Assembly (NCBI GenBank): GCA_031290095.1
Contig: JAITOF010000095.1
Location: forward strand, 1 to 32,900
Direction: 5' to 3'
Source: Candidatus Methanoplasma porotermitis
GTDB taxonomy: Archaea; Thermoplasmatota; Thermoplasmata; Methanomassiliicoccales; Methanomethylophilaceae
Length of the DNA stretch: 32,900 nt
Made by a program: the position numbers and the translations under genes. The notes under the pieces were generated by a model. That model was not told the origin of the DNA and did not search any database. It saw only the letters and a list, made by a program, of their open reading frames with translations. The stretch's first letter is position 1, and each line of letters starts with the position of its first letter. Positions 9,001 to 15,029 of this stretch are shown in pieces.

Positions 9001-9635
9001 TTCTCCAGCTTTTCCAGCTGGGCGGCGATCTCTTCTATCCGTATGTTGATGCTTGTGAGGTTCGCCTCGGCCTCCAGCTTCTCGCCTCGGGCCTTGGATA
9101 TGTCGTCGTCATAGCTTGCTATCCCAGAGATCGCGTCGAGAAGGCGCCTTCTCTCCAGGTTTCCCATCTGCACGATCCGGGTGACGTCCCCTTGTTGCAC
9201 CATGTTGTACCCGTCGGCGCTGATTCTCGCCTTCGTGAGCAGGCTGTCGAATTCCGTCAACGACGACTTGCGGTCGTTGATGTAAAAGTACGAGCTGTAG
9301 TCCGTTCCGTTGTCGGACAGCTTGACGTATCTTGTGAGGCGGACGGCATCGTCGTCCCACGGCATGAGGCGGTCGGCGTTGTCGAAGACGAGGGACACTT
9401 TGGTGTATCCCGCCTTTCCTTTGGCCTTGCCGCCGTCGAATATAAGGTCGGTGAGCTTTCCCGCTCTGACCGCCTTCGAGCTCTTCGGCCCCAGAACGAA
9501 CAGGATCGCGTCGGTGATGTTGGATTTCCCGGAGCCGTTCGGCCCTGTGACCGCCAAGTACCCTTCCATAAGCGGAACTGTCAGTTTGCCGCCGAACGAT
9601 TTGAAGTTCTCTAACTCTATCTGTTTCAAGTACAC
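6051..9635 (-). CDS. smc: Chromosome segregation ATPase SMC
   Basis: This is a full-length 1194-aa SMC, the motor of the condensin complex that compacts and segregates the chromosome. The N-terminal head has Walker A 'VTGPNGSGKSNITDAI' (residues ~30-43). Long coiled coils flank a hinge at roughly residues 510-680 with 'ASGIRGTIQELA', 'GGRAQAVIVDD' and a glycine-rich 'EKGGAIIGGT'. The C-terminal head has the ABC signature 'LSGGEKSLTALAFIFA' followed by Walker B 'PFYVLDEVDMFLD' and a D-loop. It starts with GTG ('MYLKQIELENFKSFGG', typical for the family) after a purine-rich AAAGGGG. smc heads an operon with scpA and scpB. The 200-nt region upstream is shared with the divergent PLP enzyme gene and contains AT-rich promoter-like sequence inside an inverted repeat. 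Confidence 0.98.
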   Translation of the reverse strand: MYLKQIELENFKSFGGKLTVPLMEGYLAVTGPNGSGKSNITDAILFVLGPKSSKAVRAGKLTDLIFDGGKAKGKAGYTKVSLVFDNADRLMPWDDDAVRLTRYVKLSDNGTDYSSYFYINDRKSSLTEFDSLLTKARISADGYNMVQQGDVTRIVQMGNLERRRLLDAISGIASYDDDISKARGEKLEAEANLTSINIRIEEIAAQLEKLEKDREDARKYVEAQRLLETAKAQLTFRELQIEEAKLQGLSEYVSRLSEEVAALREKKAQLLDAHAANEQAVLDKEREIGDKAGPEYRRVKGDISNKVVEIATQKDRMSRIADDREEHEAYITQVSEDCESIRTERSTVTANLTDTAIKLDAAEKDLQAAKDEDAKINDSMSKQGGEHAQLQKRIEKLDEDLDAKEKEEHEAGVNAARMTAAADEMLRAKTSLEERLQAAEFEIKDAEWNLQQVKQQAGPAGGEDNGKKIVDAKRKEVEYERQEEELKNAIRRLETQYNDLMTEKKVSDRTSGKSSAVTAILGLRDTGQASGIRGTIQELATVKQGYETAIAVAAGGRAQAVIVDDDQVASDCISYLKKEKLGRVTFLPLVKMRGGKPDARAIMTEKQTDGYATSLMSYDQKYANAFWDVFRDTLVVSNISEARSLMGGVRLVTRAGEIFEKGGAIIGGTLNTDNIAKFGAGSESKLNETASKLKAANTSLDILRVQMRQQRDSIRAMDDEMRKAAGEGMGIHAKIGELTAKVTELKRTRQAITDDLRSRSDELSKAQKELSEANRSTATLSAEVEGLRTQRTEVRERIAQIAPVDVQERLNAVRAKVYDLTNLASDLRTQKNTLENESSGLARQIQSAEEQISQYKKKVADGEAESKGYAENIIVLETEMVALRKIERDIESGVEDLKNQKDALVETRYRLETERSSAQEKIESKEGIKAQQEAMSISTAQRVDQLKAEAAEIKIEVPQPIPSEEEIKRVVRSHEGTLSRIGNVNLRAIEEYDERKARYDSLMADVDRLNKQINDLNALTESLNHQKKGLFMESYNAVNVNFKEVYAQLSGGGEAFMGLEDEGDPFVGGLTINAKPKNGKLLRLEALSGGEKSLTALAFIFAIQEYQPSPFYVLDEVDMFLDSVNAEMVARRVKESSAKAQFIQVSLRKVTLAMADHLIGVTRPPTGISKVIIQPDLAEVSKYEEEALKQQPQT

Positions 9636-9709
9636 GTTCCGACCCCTTTGGAGGGAAACGCGAGCCCCGCTCCCGTATGCATCCCACTGCTCTTGCGAGT
9701 GTCATAATA

Positions 9710-9767
9710 ACGCACGCGACGTATTTAATAATAGAACATTAAAAAACGCTTTTTTGGCCTCGTGCGT
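9710..9767. promoter_or_regulatory. Inverted repeat flanking the smc promoter region
   Basis: ACGCACG at 9710-9716 is exactly mirrored by CGTGCGT at 9761-9767. The 44 bases between them are strongly AT-rich in a GC-rich genome. On the minus strand they include TATTATTAAATAC, a TATA candidate at about 9721-9733 that would start transcription near 9700, about 65 nt before the smc GTG. The widely spaced 7-bp arms could be two binding sites for a regulator, or chance. Confidence 0.35.
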
Positions 9768-9820
9768 CCACAGTTTGAAGTCGGTCCGGCCTAGCAGGCC
9801 GCTCAGAGCCTCTTGTTTCA

Positions 9821-9836
9821 CTATATTATTATATTC
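9821..9836 (+). promoter_or_regulatory. TATA box of the PLP sulfur-amino-acid enzyme gene
   Basis: CTATATTATTATATTC lies 36-51 nt before the ATG at 9872. A start site near 9850 would give a leader of about 20 nt. A small GGCCT-AGC-AGGCC hairpin (9788-9800) sits just upstream. Confidence 0.5.
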
Positions 9837-9871
9837 ATATGTGTTTGATATGGAATACAGTCGGCGATACT

Positions 9872-11068
9872 ATGAGCGGCAAAGGATACGGGTTCGCCAC
9901 GCGCTCGGTGCACGTGGGCAATGAGATCGACAGGCACAGCGGCGCCATACGCTCGCCGATAACGATGGCCAACAGCTACGCCCTGCCTTACGATCCGTCT
10001 GAATTGAACTGGAGCTCGGCAGAGGGAAGCATATACACCCGGAACGGCGGGGCGAACCAGAGGCAGCTGCAGGAGAAGCTCGCCTCCTTGGAAGGAGGGG
10101 AGGACTGCGTTGTCCTCGCCTCTGGAATGGCGGCCATCTCTGGAACGTTCTTCACCTTCCTGAAGGCCGGGGACCACGTCGTGTTCGGGGACAACACCTA
10201 CATCGGCGCATACCGTCTGCTGAACGAGCTGCTTCCTCAGAAATACGGGGTGGAGACGACGATGGTCGACTCCTCTGACCTCGAAGCGCTGAAAGCGGCG
10301 ATGCGCCCGAACACCCGGCTCGTCCACATCGAGACGCCAGGGAACCCCACTCTGAAAATCACAGACATACGCGCGGTCGTGAAAATCGCGCACGGCGCCG
10401 GCGCGTTGATCTCGTTGGACAACACGTTCGCGTCGCCGTTCCTGACCCGCCCTCCTGAACTGGGCGTAGACCTGACGATAGAGAGCCTTACAAAGTACGT
10501 CAACGGCCACGGGGACGCGATGGGCGGCGCCGTCATAGGCAAGAAGGCGTTGATCGACAGGATAAGGGCGGATGCCATGGTCAACCAGGGCGGGACTATC
10601 AGTCCTTTCAACGCCTGGCTCATATCCAGGGGCGCGGCCACCTTCCCGCTGAGGATGCGCCAGCACTGCGATTCCGCGCTGAAGATGGCTGAGTTCTTGG
10701 TGCGGCAGCCGTCCGTGCGGTTCGTAGCCTATCCCGGATTGGAGAGCCACCCCGGGCATTCTATAGCGAAGTCTCAGATGGGCGGCGGCTTCGGAGGCGT
10801 CCTGTCTTTCGGCCTCCATGCCGACCATGACGCGCACAACAGGTTCGTCAGCAACCTGAAGCTGATAATCTCAGCCGTCTCCCTCGGCCACGACGAAAGC
10901 CTCATAGCCTTCCTCGGGGAGGACGACGAGAGGATGCACCTGTTCCCAAAGGAGTTCAAAGGCGGGTTCTTCCGCATGAGCGTCGGCATAGAGGACGCCG
11001 AGGACGTCATCGACGACGTGCGCCAGGCGTTGGAGCGCACAGGCCTTCCTACGGACGGGCCTCGATGA
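9872..11068 (+). CDS. Cys/Met metabolism PLP-dependent enzyme (cystathionine gamma-synthase/gamma-lyase type)
   Basis: This fold-type I PLP enzyme carries out gamma- or beta-replacement/elimination on sulfur amino acids such as cystathionine, methionine or O-acylhomoserine. The visible hallmarks are: 'YTRNGGANQRQLQEKLASLE' (substrate/PLP phosphate region), 'CVVLASGMAAIS', 'LVHIETPGNPTLKITDI' and 'LISLDNTFASPF' (the D that pairs with the PLP nitrogen). The active-site lysine is in 'IESLTKYVNGHGDAMGG', and there is a late 'FFRMSVGIEDAEDVIDDV'. The length (398 aa) is normal. The ORF track starts at 9839, but 'MSGKGYGFATRSVHVGNE' is the standard family N-terminus and the TATA box also favours ATG 9872. 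The family cannot be split into synthase, lyase or sulfhydrylase by eye. The gene stands alone, divergent from smc and convergent with the AT-rich island. Confidence 0.93.
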   Translation: MSGKGYGFATRSVHVGNEIDRHSGAIRSPITMANSYALPYDPSELNWSSAEGSIYTRNGGANQRQLQEKLASLEGGEDCVVLASGMAAISGTFFTFLKAGDHVVFGDNTYIGAYRLLNELLPQKYGVETTMVDSSDLEALKAAMRPNTRLVHIETPGNPTLKITDIRAVVKIAHGAGALISLDNTFASPFLTRPPELGVDLTIESLTKYVNGHGDAMGGAVIGKKALIDRIRADAMVNQGGTISPFNAWLISRGAATFPLRMRQHCDSALKMAEFLVRQPSVRFVAYPGLESHPGHSIAKSQMGGGFGGVLSFGLHADHDAHNRFVSNLKLIISAVSLGHDESLIAFLGEDDERMHLFPKEFKGGFFRMSVGIEDAEDVIDDVRQALERTGLPTDGPR

Positions 11069-11104
11069 AACCCTCTCGCGCCCCGAAGATTCGATGTGGT
11101 CCCA

Positions 11105-14100
11105 TCAGGGCCATGTAACACTAAAATATACTGTTTCCTTGGCCCCAGTGCTATTATCCAAATTGTGCTTTTTTGTCCTTGCGTACCAAACAGTGGACGT
11201 TTTACATGTGGCGTAGAACGCTGCGCAAGCAAGCGTTTGTATTTTTCCACCAGTTAATGAAACTTGGAGATCAGCCTCCATATCCAGGGTGTATTTTTCG
11301 TACAGCTTAACCATTGCATCGACTGCGGACTGCGGATCGTCTACATCAATATGATTCTCCCCCGTGTCCCTATAATCATCCTGAATGGCGGTGGCGGCAA
11401 CCCGTGACAACTCTGTTCCTTCTGTTTTATGCTTGCCCTCATCAGGCAACATCAATTCTACCCTACTGAACGGCCCCGCTACATCCATCACCTTCATTAA
11501 CCTTTCCGCTTTGTATGACAAGTACCCTATCAGCACCTGGGGTCGCGTTCCAAAACCCATAGGATGCCTGATCTGGTCTAACTCATATTCCTTTTCCTCT
11601 CCGACAGGCATGTTTGCCTCTCTAGTTATATATTTGCCCACTGCTCCTCCTGAATTACGTGCAGGTTCATCACAGGCGTTGGACCCTGATTCACGATCGG
11701 GACGGTACTTTGCCGCTGGCGTGTATGCGACTCTGAATTGTATTTTTTCCCTCACACTTGATTCTATGATGCCAAATATAAGTGGTTGCGTCATTCCACT
11801 GATGTCTATTAAAAACTCTTCACGACGGATGAGCGTATTGATGGATTTGATTGTTTCTAGATATCCATCCGTACCTGTGGGATATTGTTCAATATGTATT
11901 TTGTCCTTGGAAAATTTCTGTCTAACCTCTGTTTCAAGAGAATTGTCTTTGGGCTGAATTTCGTCATATTTTATGAATATTACCTCATCAAAATCATGTG
12001 CAACCAGTACCCTCTTGAGGGATTCGATACATCTGTCTTCAAATCCGTCAGCAACCACAAGATATCTGAAACGTTTACGCGATTCGGCCATAGGGCTGAT
12101 GTTTATGGCTAAGCCACGTGATCCGGTAGCCTTTATGGGGATGAGGGCCGCAGGTTTCTCTTCAATGTGGCGACCTTTGTCTGGAGAATCAACGTCAGAA
12201 TCCTCAAGCCGACTCTGTATCTGTTTTATCACTGTGTTCTTACCTCCCAGGTATTTTTTGTGCCCTGGGCATAAATGTTCCAGTTTAGGGGATGCGAGCC
12301 ATTCTTTCAGAACATCGTCTGTCAACGTTAGGCTGTGTGACTTTCCAAGGGGCGCGTAAAAGTTAATCCCAAAGATTTTTCTGAAAATCAACCGGTCATT
12401 TTCACCTTTGACATCCGATTCACTCTTTCCGCGCCGGACCACAAACATTGAGGAATCGATTAGTTCGAATATTTTATCATACTCTTTCTTCCCCGCACAA
12501 TGCTTGATGGAAGGTATGATTAGAGTTCCGATCTGCATCGGTTGGCCATCTTTATCTTCATAACAAACGAAAAGGTTTGAGGCCTGTGCAAACGTTTTCG
12601 CATACTCGTCTAGGTGTCTCGAGGGACTCCTGTTTGATTGGTTCGTTTTTCTACCTTCACATGCATCCATGAAGCAGTCTTGTTGATCTTTTGGCGATAC
12701 GGCCGTTCTTTGATGTGATTTATTGTACTTTCCATACAGTTTTTTAAAAATATAGATAATGTCCCCAATATTGCCAAGACAGAGTTCGCACAACGCATCA
12801 AATCCAAAATAGGTTTCCTGTACATGCCTATTCGTTGATTTGACATTGGAGTAACGCCCAACATTAGCTCTTATGTGTCTTGCAATACTAGCGTGTGTGC
12901 GTTTTTTTCCCATTACCTTTTCTACAGTAACGTGGGAGTTTGGTTCAATTAATTTCAGCCGGCGTTCCAGTATTCTTTTTGCATGGTTGGTCATGTGCCA
13001 GTAATCGGTATTGCGTTCAATCTCCACGATATTGCCCAAATCGATTAAATTATAGTCCCTGCCCACTGTCAAATTTACGTCCAAATTGACTACCGATTGA
13101 GATTCGCTTGATATTTTGAAAGAAAACAAATTATTAGGCCTCAGAAACGTGTTCAGTAGTCCAGATATGATTTTGTCGTTTTTACAATGCCTGAAACTGG
13201 CATCATCCAGTAAAAAATAGACCATACTGTCCGTGAAACATGGAGTTAGACCTCTAACAATTCTAGCTAGCTCTTCGAACATATCCACCGTAGTAATTTT
13301 CGATCCATATGTCCGATTTGTCTTATTTTTGTCTCCGGGCTTGTAAAAACATTCTAACTCCCCCGTCATATACATCTCTATTTCGTCAAAACTGCTTAAT
13401 TCTGGCAGCACATCTATGTCAAAAACATATCTTATTGCATCACCTATTCTTCCAATACAGTGCTTCGGCATCGGTAGAAGACGTGTATCGATGTGCTGGA
13501 TGTGTCTAGCCACATCAATAATCCTCTGCAAGTATCTCCAGAACAACATGTTGATCCATTCACCCTCAGTCTCCCCACACCCCACCAGGTTAGAACATGA
13601 AACGGTTATCCCCACATAGTGGTCGTCAAAAACTTTTTTGCCCCCGACATGCACTGCCCTAGCATGAAAATCAAGCGTGTATAGAAGCATTGTTTTTCCA
13701 CACCCGCGCATGCCTGTTATCAGAACCGGGAGTTTATTTGACAGCGTGTCGTAATTAGGGTCGGCTTCACCTTCGGGAATGAGTTCATAGACGTGGACAG
13801 GTTTGACGTTTATGGCATTTATGCTATCGCTGATATTATCAAGTCTGAGTTCAGTCTCCCATTGCGGACGGGAGAGCCCGGCTGAAAGTCCATATTCAAT
13901 CTTAGTTTTGATATCCCTCGGATTCACATCACAATCAGCTTCCGAAGCATTTAAGATAGATGAGTCTTCATCTAAGTAGCGAACAAGTTTGTCGCGCCTT
14001 ACATCTGCCACATTGGAATCATTCTTTTTAGAAACTTCTAATAATCTATTAAATATTGTCCTGAAGTGAAGTCCAATGTTTTGCTGATCGTCAGGTTTCT

Positions 14101-14638
14101 TACCATCGCCTCCGAAATTGACGGGATCGGCAGAATTTATATCAATGGCAACAAGGAAAATGTTTCTATCTAATGCCTCGTGTCTTCTATTTGCGTCGGA
14201 GAGTTTTTTAACGATGATGTTTCCTCCGTGGAGATCGTTGTGGTGAATGCCTTTGGTCTTAAGGGCTGCCCATAAATCTAATAGGTCCAAGCACACCTGC
14301 GCACAGGTCATTGCTGTAATATTGTCGTCATTGTTGAGATATTTTGTTAGTGTATCTCCAGACACATACTCCAAAACAGCCACGTGACAGTCGAGAGAAG
14401 TCCCGTCTCCAAATGTGACTGTGGACTCGAACCGCCCCTCTATTTTGGCTATGTGGATATCCCCTCCATCTGCCTCACTCAATTCTCTGTGACGCTCGGA
14501 CTCTTTATCAAAATTCTTATAAAAGTCCGCTGGATATCCTTTTTTCTCATACGCCTTATTTGCTTCTTCATATACACCTTTTGGTATAATCTTCAGTATG
14601 CATTCTCGAAAACTGCTTCCATTAAATCCGTTTGGCAT
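11105..14638 (-). CDS. Large multidomain protein: protein-kinase-like domain, P-loop ATPase, two CARF/Rossmann-like modules
   Basis: This 1177-aa protein does not match one family I know. Residues 1-175 look like a protein kinase: Lys16 in 'CILKIIPKG', a helix-C Glu near 46-48, hinge-like 'AVLEYVSGDTLTKYL', catalytic loop 'GIHHNDLHGGNIIVKK' (Asp135, Asn140) and a DFG-equivalent 'VAIDINSAD' (Asp166). Residues ~300-520 form a P-loop ATPase with Walker A 'LITGMRGCGKTMLLY' (309-316) and Walker B 'VYFLLDDASF' (475-479), resembling ORC/STAND-type ATPases. Residues ~855-980 ('RYLVVADGFEDRCIESL', 'FLIDISGMTQPLIFGI') and 1033-1177 ('VLIGYLSYKAERLMKV', 'VSLTGGKIQTLACAAFYA') look like two related Rossmann modules. 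The second has the TGGK-type motif of CARF nucleotide-sensing domains. The architecture suggests sensor, ATP-driven switch and kinase effector, as in defence proteins. The gene is much more AT-rich than its neighbours, so it was probably acquired. Domain 1-2 calls are good; the CARF and defence calls are inference. Confidence 0.75.
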   Translation of the reverse strand: MPNGFNGSSFRECILKIIPKGVYEEANKAYEKKGYPADFYKNFDKESERHRELSEADGGDIHIAKIEGRFESTVTFGDGTSLDCHVAVLEYVSGDTLTKYLNNDDNITAMTCAQVCLDLLDLWAALKTKGIHHNDLHGGNIIVKKLSDANRRHEALDRNIFLVAIDINSADPVNFGGDGKKPDDQQNIGLHFRTIFNRLLEVSKKNDSNVADVRRDKLVRYLDEDSSILNASEADCDVNPRDIKTKIEYGLSAGLSRPQWETELRLDNISDSINAINVKPVHVYELIPEGEADPNYDTLSNKLPVLITGMRGCGKTMLLYTLDFHARAVHVGGKKVFDDHYVGITVSCSNLVGCGETEGEWINMLFWRYLQRIIDVARHIQHIDTRLLPMPKHCIGRIGDAIRYVFDIDVLPELSSFDEIEMYMTGELECFYKPGDKNKTNRTYGSKITTVDMFEELARIVRGLTPCFTDSMVYFLLDDASFRHCKNDKIISGLLNTFLRPNNLFSFKISSESQSVVNLDVNLTVGRDYNLIDLGNIVEIERNTDYWHMTNHAKRILERRLKLIEPNSHVTVEKVMGKKRTHASIARHIRANVGRYSNVKSTNRHVQETYFGFDALCELCLGNIGDIIYIFKKLYGKYNKSHQRTAVSPKDQQDCFMDACEGRKTNQSNRSPSRHLDEYAKTFAQASNLFVCYEDKDGQPMQIGTLIIPSIKHCAGKKEYDKIFELIDSSMFVVRRGKSESDVKGENDRLIFRKIFGINFYAPLGKSHSLTLTDDVLKEWLASPKLEHLCPGHKKYLGGKNTVIKQIQSRLEDSDVDSPDKGRHIEEKPAALIPIKATGSRGLAINISPMAESRKRFRYLVVADGFEDRCIESLKRVLVAHDFDEVIFIKYDEIQPKDNSLETEVRQKFSKDKIHIEQYPTGTDGYLETIKSINTLIRREEFLIDISGMTQPLIFGIIESSVREKIQFRVAYTPAAKYRPDRESGSNACDEPARNSGGAVGKYITREANMPVGEEKEYELDQIRHPMGFGTRPQVLIGYLSYKAERLMKVMDVAGPFSRVELMLPDEGKHKTEGTELSRVAATAIQDDYRDTGENHIDVDDPQSAVDAMVKLYEKYTLDMEADLQVSLTGGKIQTLACAAFYATCKTSTVWYARTKKHNLDNSTGAKETVYFSVTWP

Positions 14639-14662
14639 AGTACACAGATATGCCAGTGAATA

Positions 14663-14873
14663 CTAACCACGGGAGCCGTGTTCTGACTTTGAAACAGTGT
14701 ATGTTGTCCTGTCAAATGTACCGTCTTCATTATCTTTTAAACGAACAATCGATTTAGGGGGACAATTTATAAAGTGATTGTAGTCACGATTGCAACTGGG
14801 ACAAACTCCCCCCCCCCTCCTCCTCCTCACCCGCAGGGTGATCGGGATGCTCAAAACAGCATCTGTTTGCCAT
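14663..14873 (-). pseudogene. Small zinc-finger-like gene interrupted at a G10 tract (frameshifted or phase-variable)
   Basis: From ATG 14873 the minus strand reads 'MANRCCFEHPDHPAGEEEE', then GGG, and then runs out of frame to a stop at 14784. If the run of ten G (14808-14817) is read as nine, the frame continues as 'VCPSCNRDYNHFINCPPK' to the TAG at 14663, giving a coherent 69-aa protein. It would have Cys5/Cys6, His9/His12 and CPSC (Cys24, Cys27), a plausible zinc site. A TATA box lies about 26 nt before a start near 14883, which supports ATG 14873 rather than the longer ORF-track starts. The gene ends 24 nt before the kinase-ATPase protein and shares its AT-rich composition, so the two are probably one transcription unit. 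The break may be real phase variation, a decayed gene or a homopolymer sequencing error. No function is recognised. Confidence 0.6.
14808..14817. repeat. C10/G10 homopolymer adjoining a GAG-type triplet repeat
   Basis: Ten consecutive C on the plus strand are followed by TCCTCCTCCTC (on the minus strand GAGGAGGAGGAG then the G run). Such a tract is slippage-prone. It lies precisely where two reading frames of the small upstream gene must be joined. I noticed no other run this long in the window. Confidence 0.9.
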
Positions 14874-14903
14874 TGGTACCCTAATAAGTGTATGTTGAAT
14901 AGG

Positions 14904-14915
14904 CATATAATATAC
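14904..14915 (-). promoter_or_regulatory. TATA box of the island transcription unit
   Basis: On the minus strand the sequence is GTATATTATATG, the best TATA match in the 14.6-15.0 kb interval. Its centre near 14909 predicts transcription from about 14883, ten bases before ATG 14873 of the small zinc-finger-like gene. Confidence 0.55.
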
Positions 14916-14995
14916 ATTGCAAAGGAATCCGATGGAACCAAGATCTAAAAGTCTATACATGACTCTGAACAAGATTTCAACGGAGACATAGACGG

Positions 14996-15008
14996 TTCAA
15001 AATAAATA
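14996..15008 (+). promoter_or_regulatory. TATA box of the radical SAM gene
   Basis: TTCAAAATAAATA is centred about 27 nt before the GTG start at 15030, implying a leaderless transcript. An in-frame stop (TAA at 15026-15028) just before the GTG excludes a longer protein. Confidence 0.5.
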
Positions 15009-15029
15009 CCGTCCGTCGCATGTTGTAAC

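Noticed and set aside
9109-9705. 198-aa ORF upstream of and within smc
   Set aside because: Out-of-frame reading of the SMC head; no family features.
14784-14972. 62-aa ORF beginning upstream of the zinc-finger-like gene
   Set aside because: Its first 33 codons precede or span the predicted promoter. Only the part from ATG 14873 is kept.
14639-15029. tRNA or small RNA in the intergenic region beside the island
   Set aside because: No cloverleaf or convincing hairpin; the region is explained by the small zinc-finger-like gene and two promoters.
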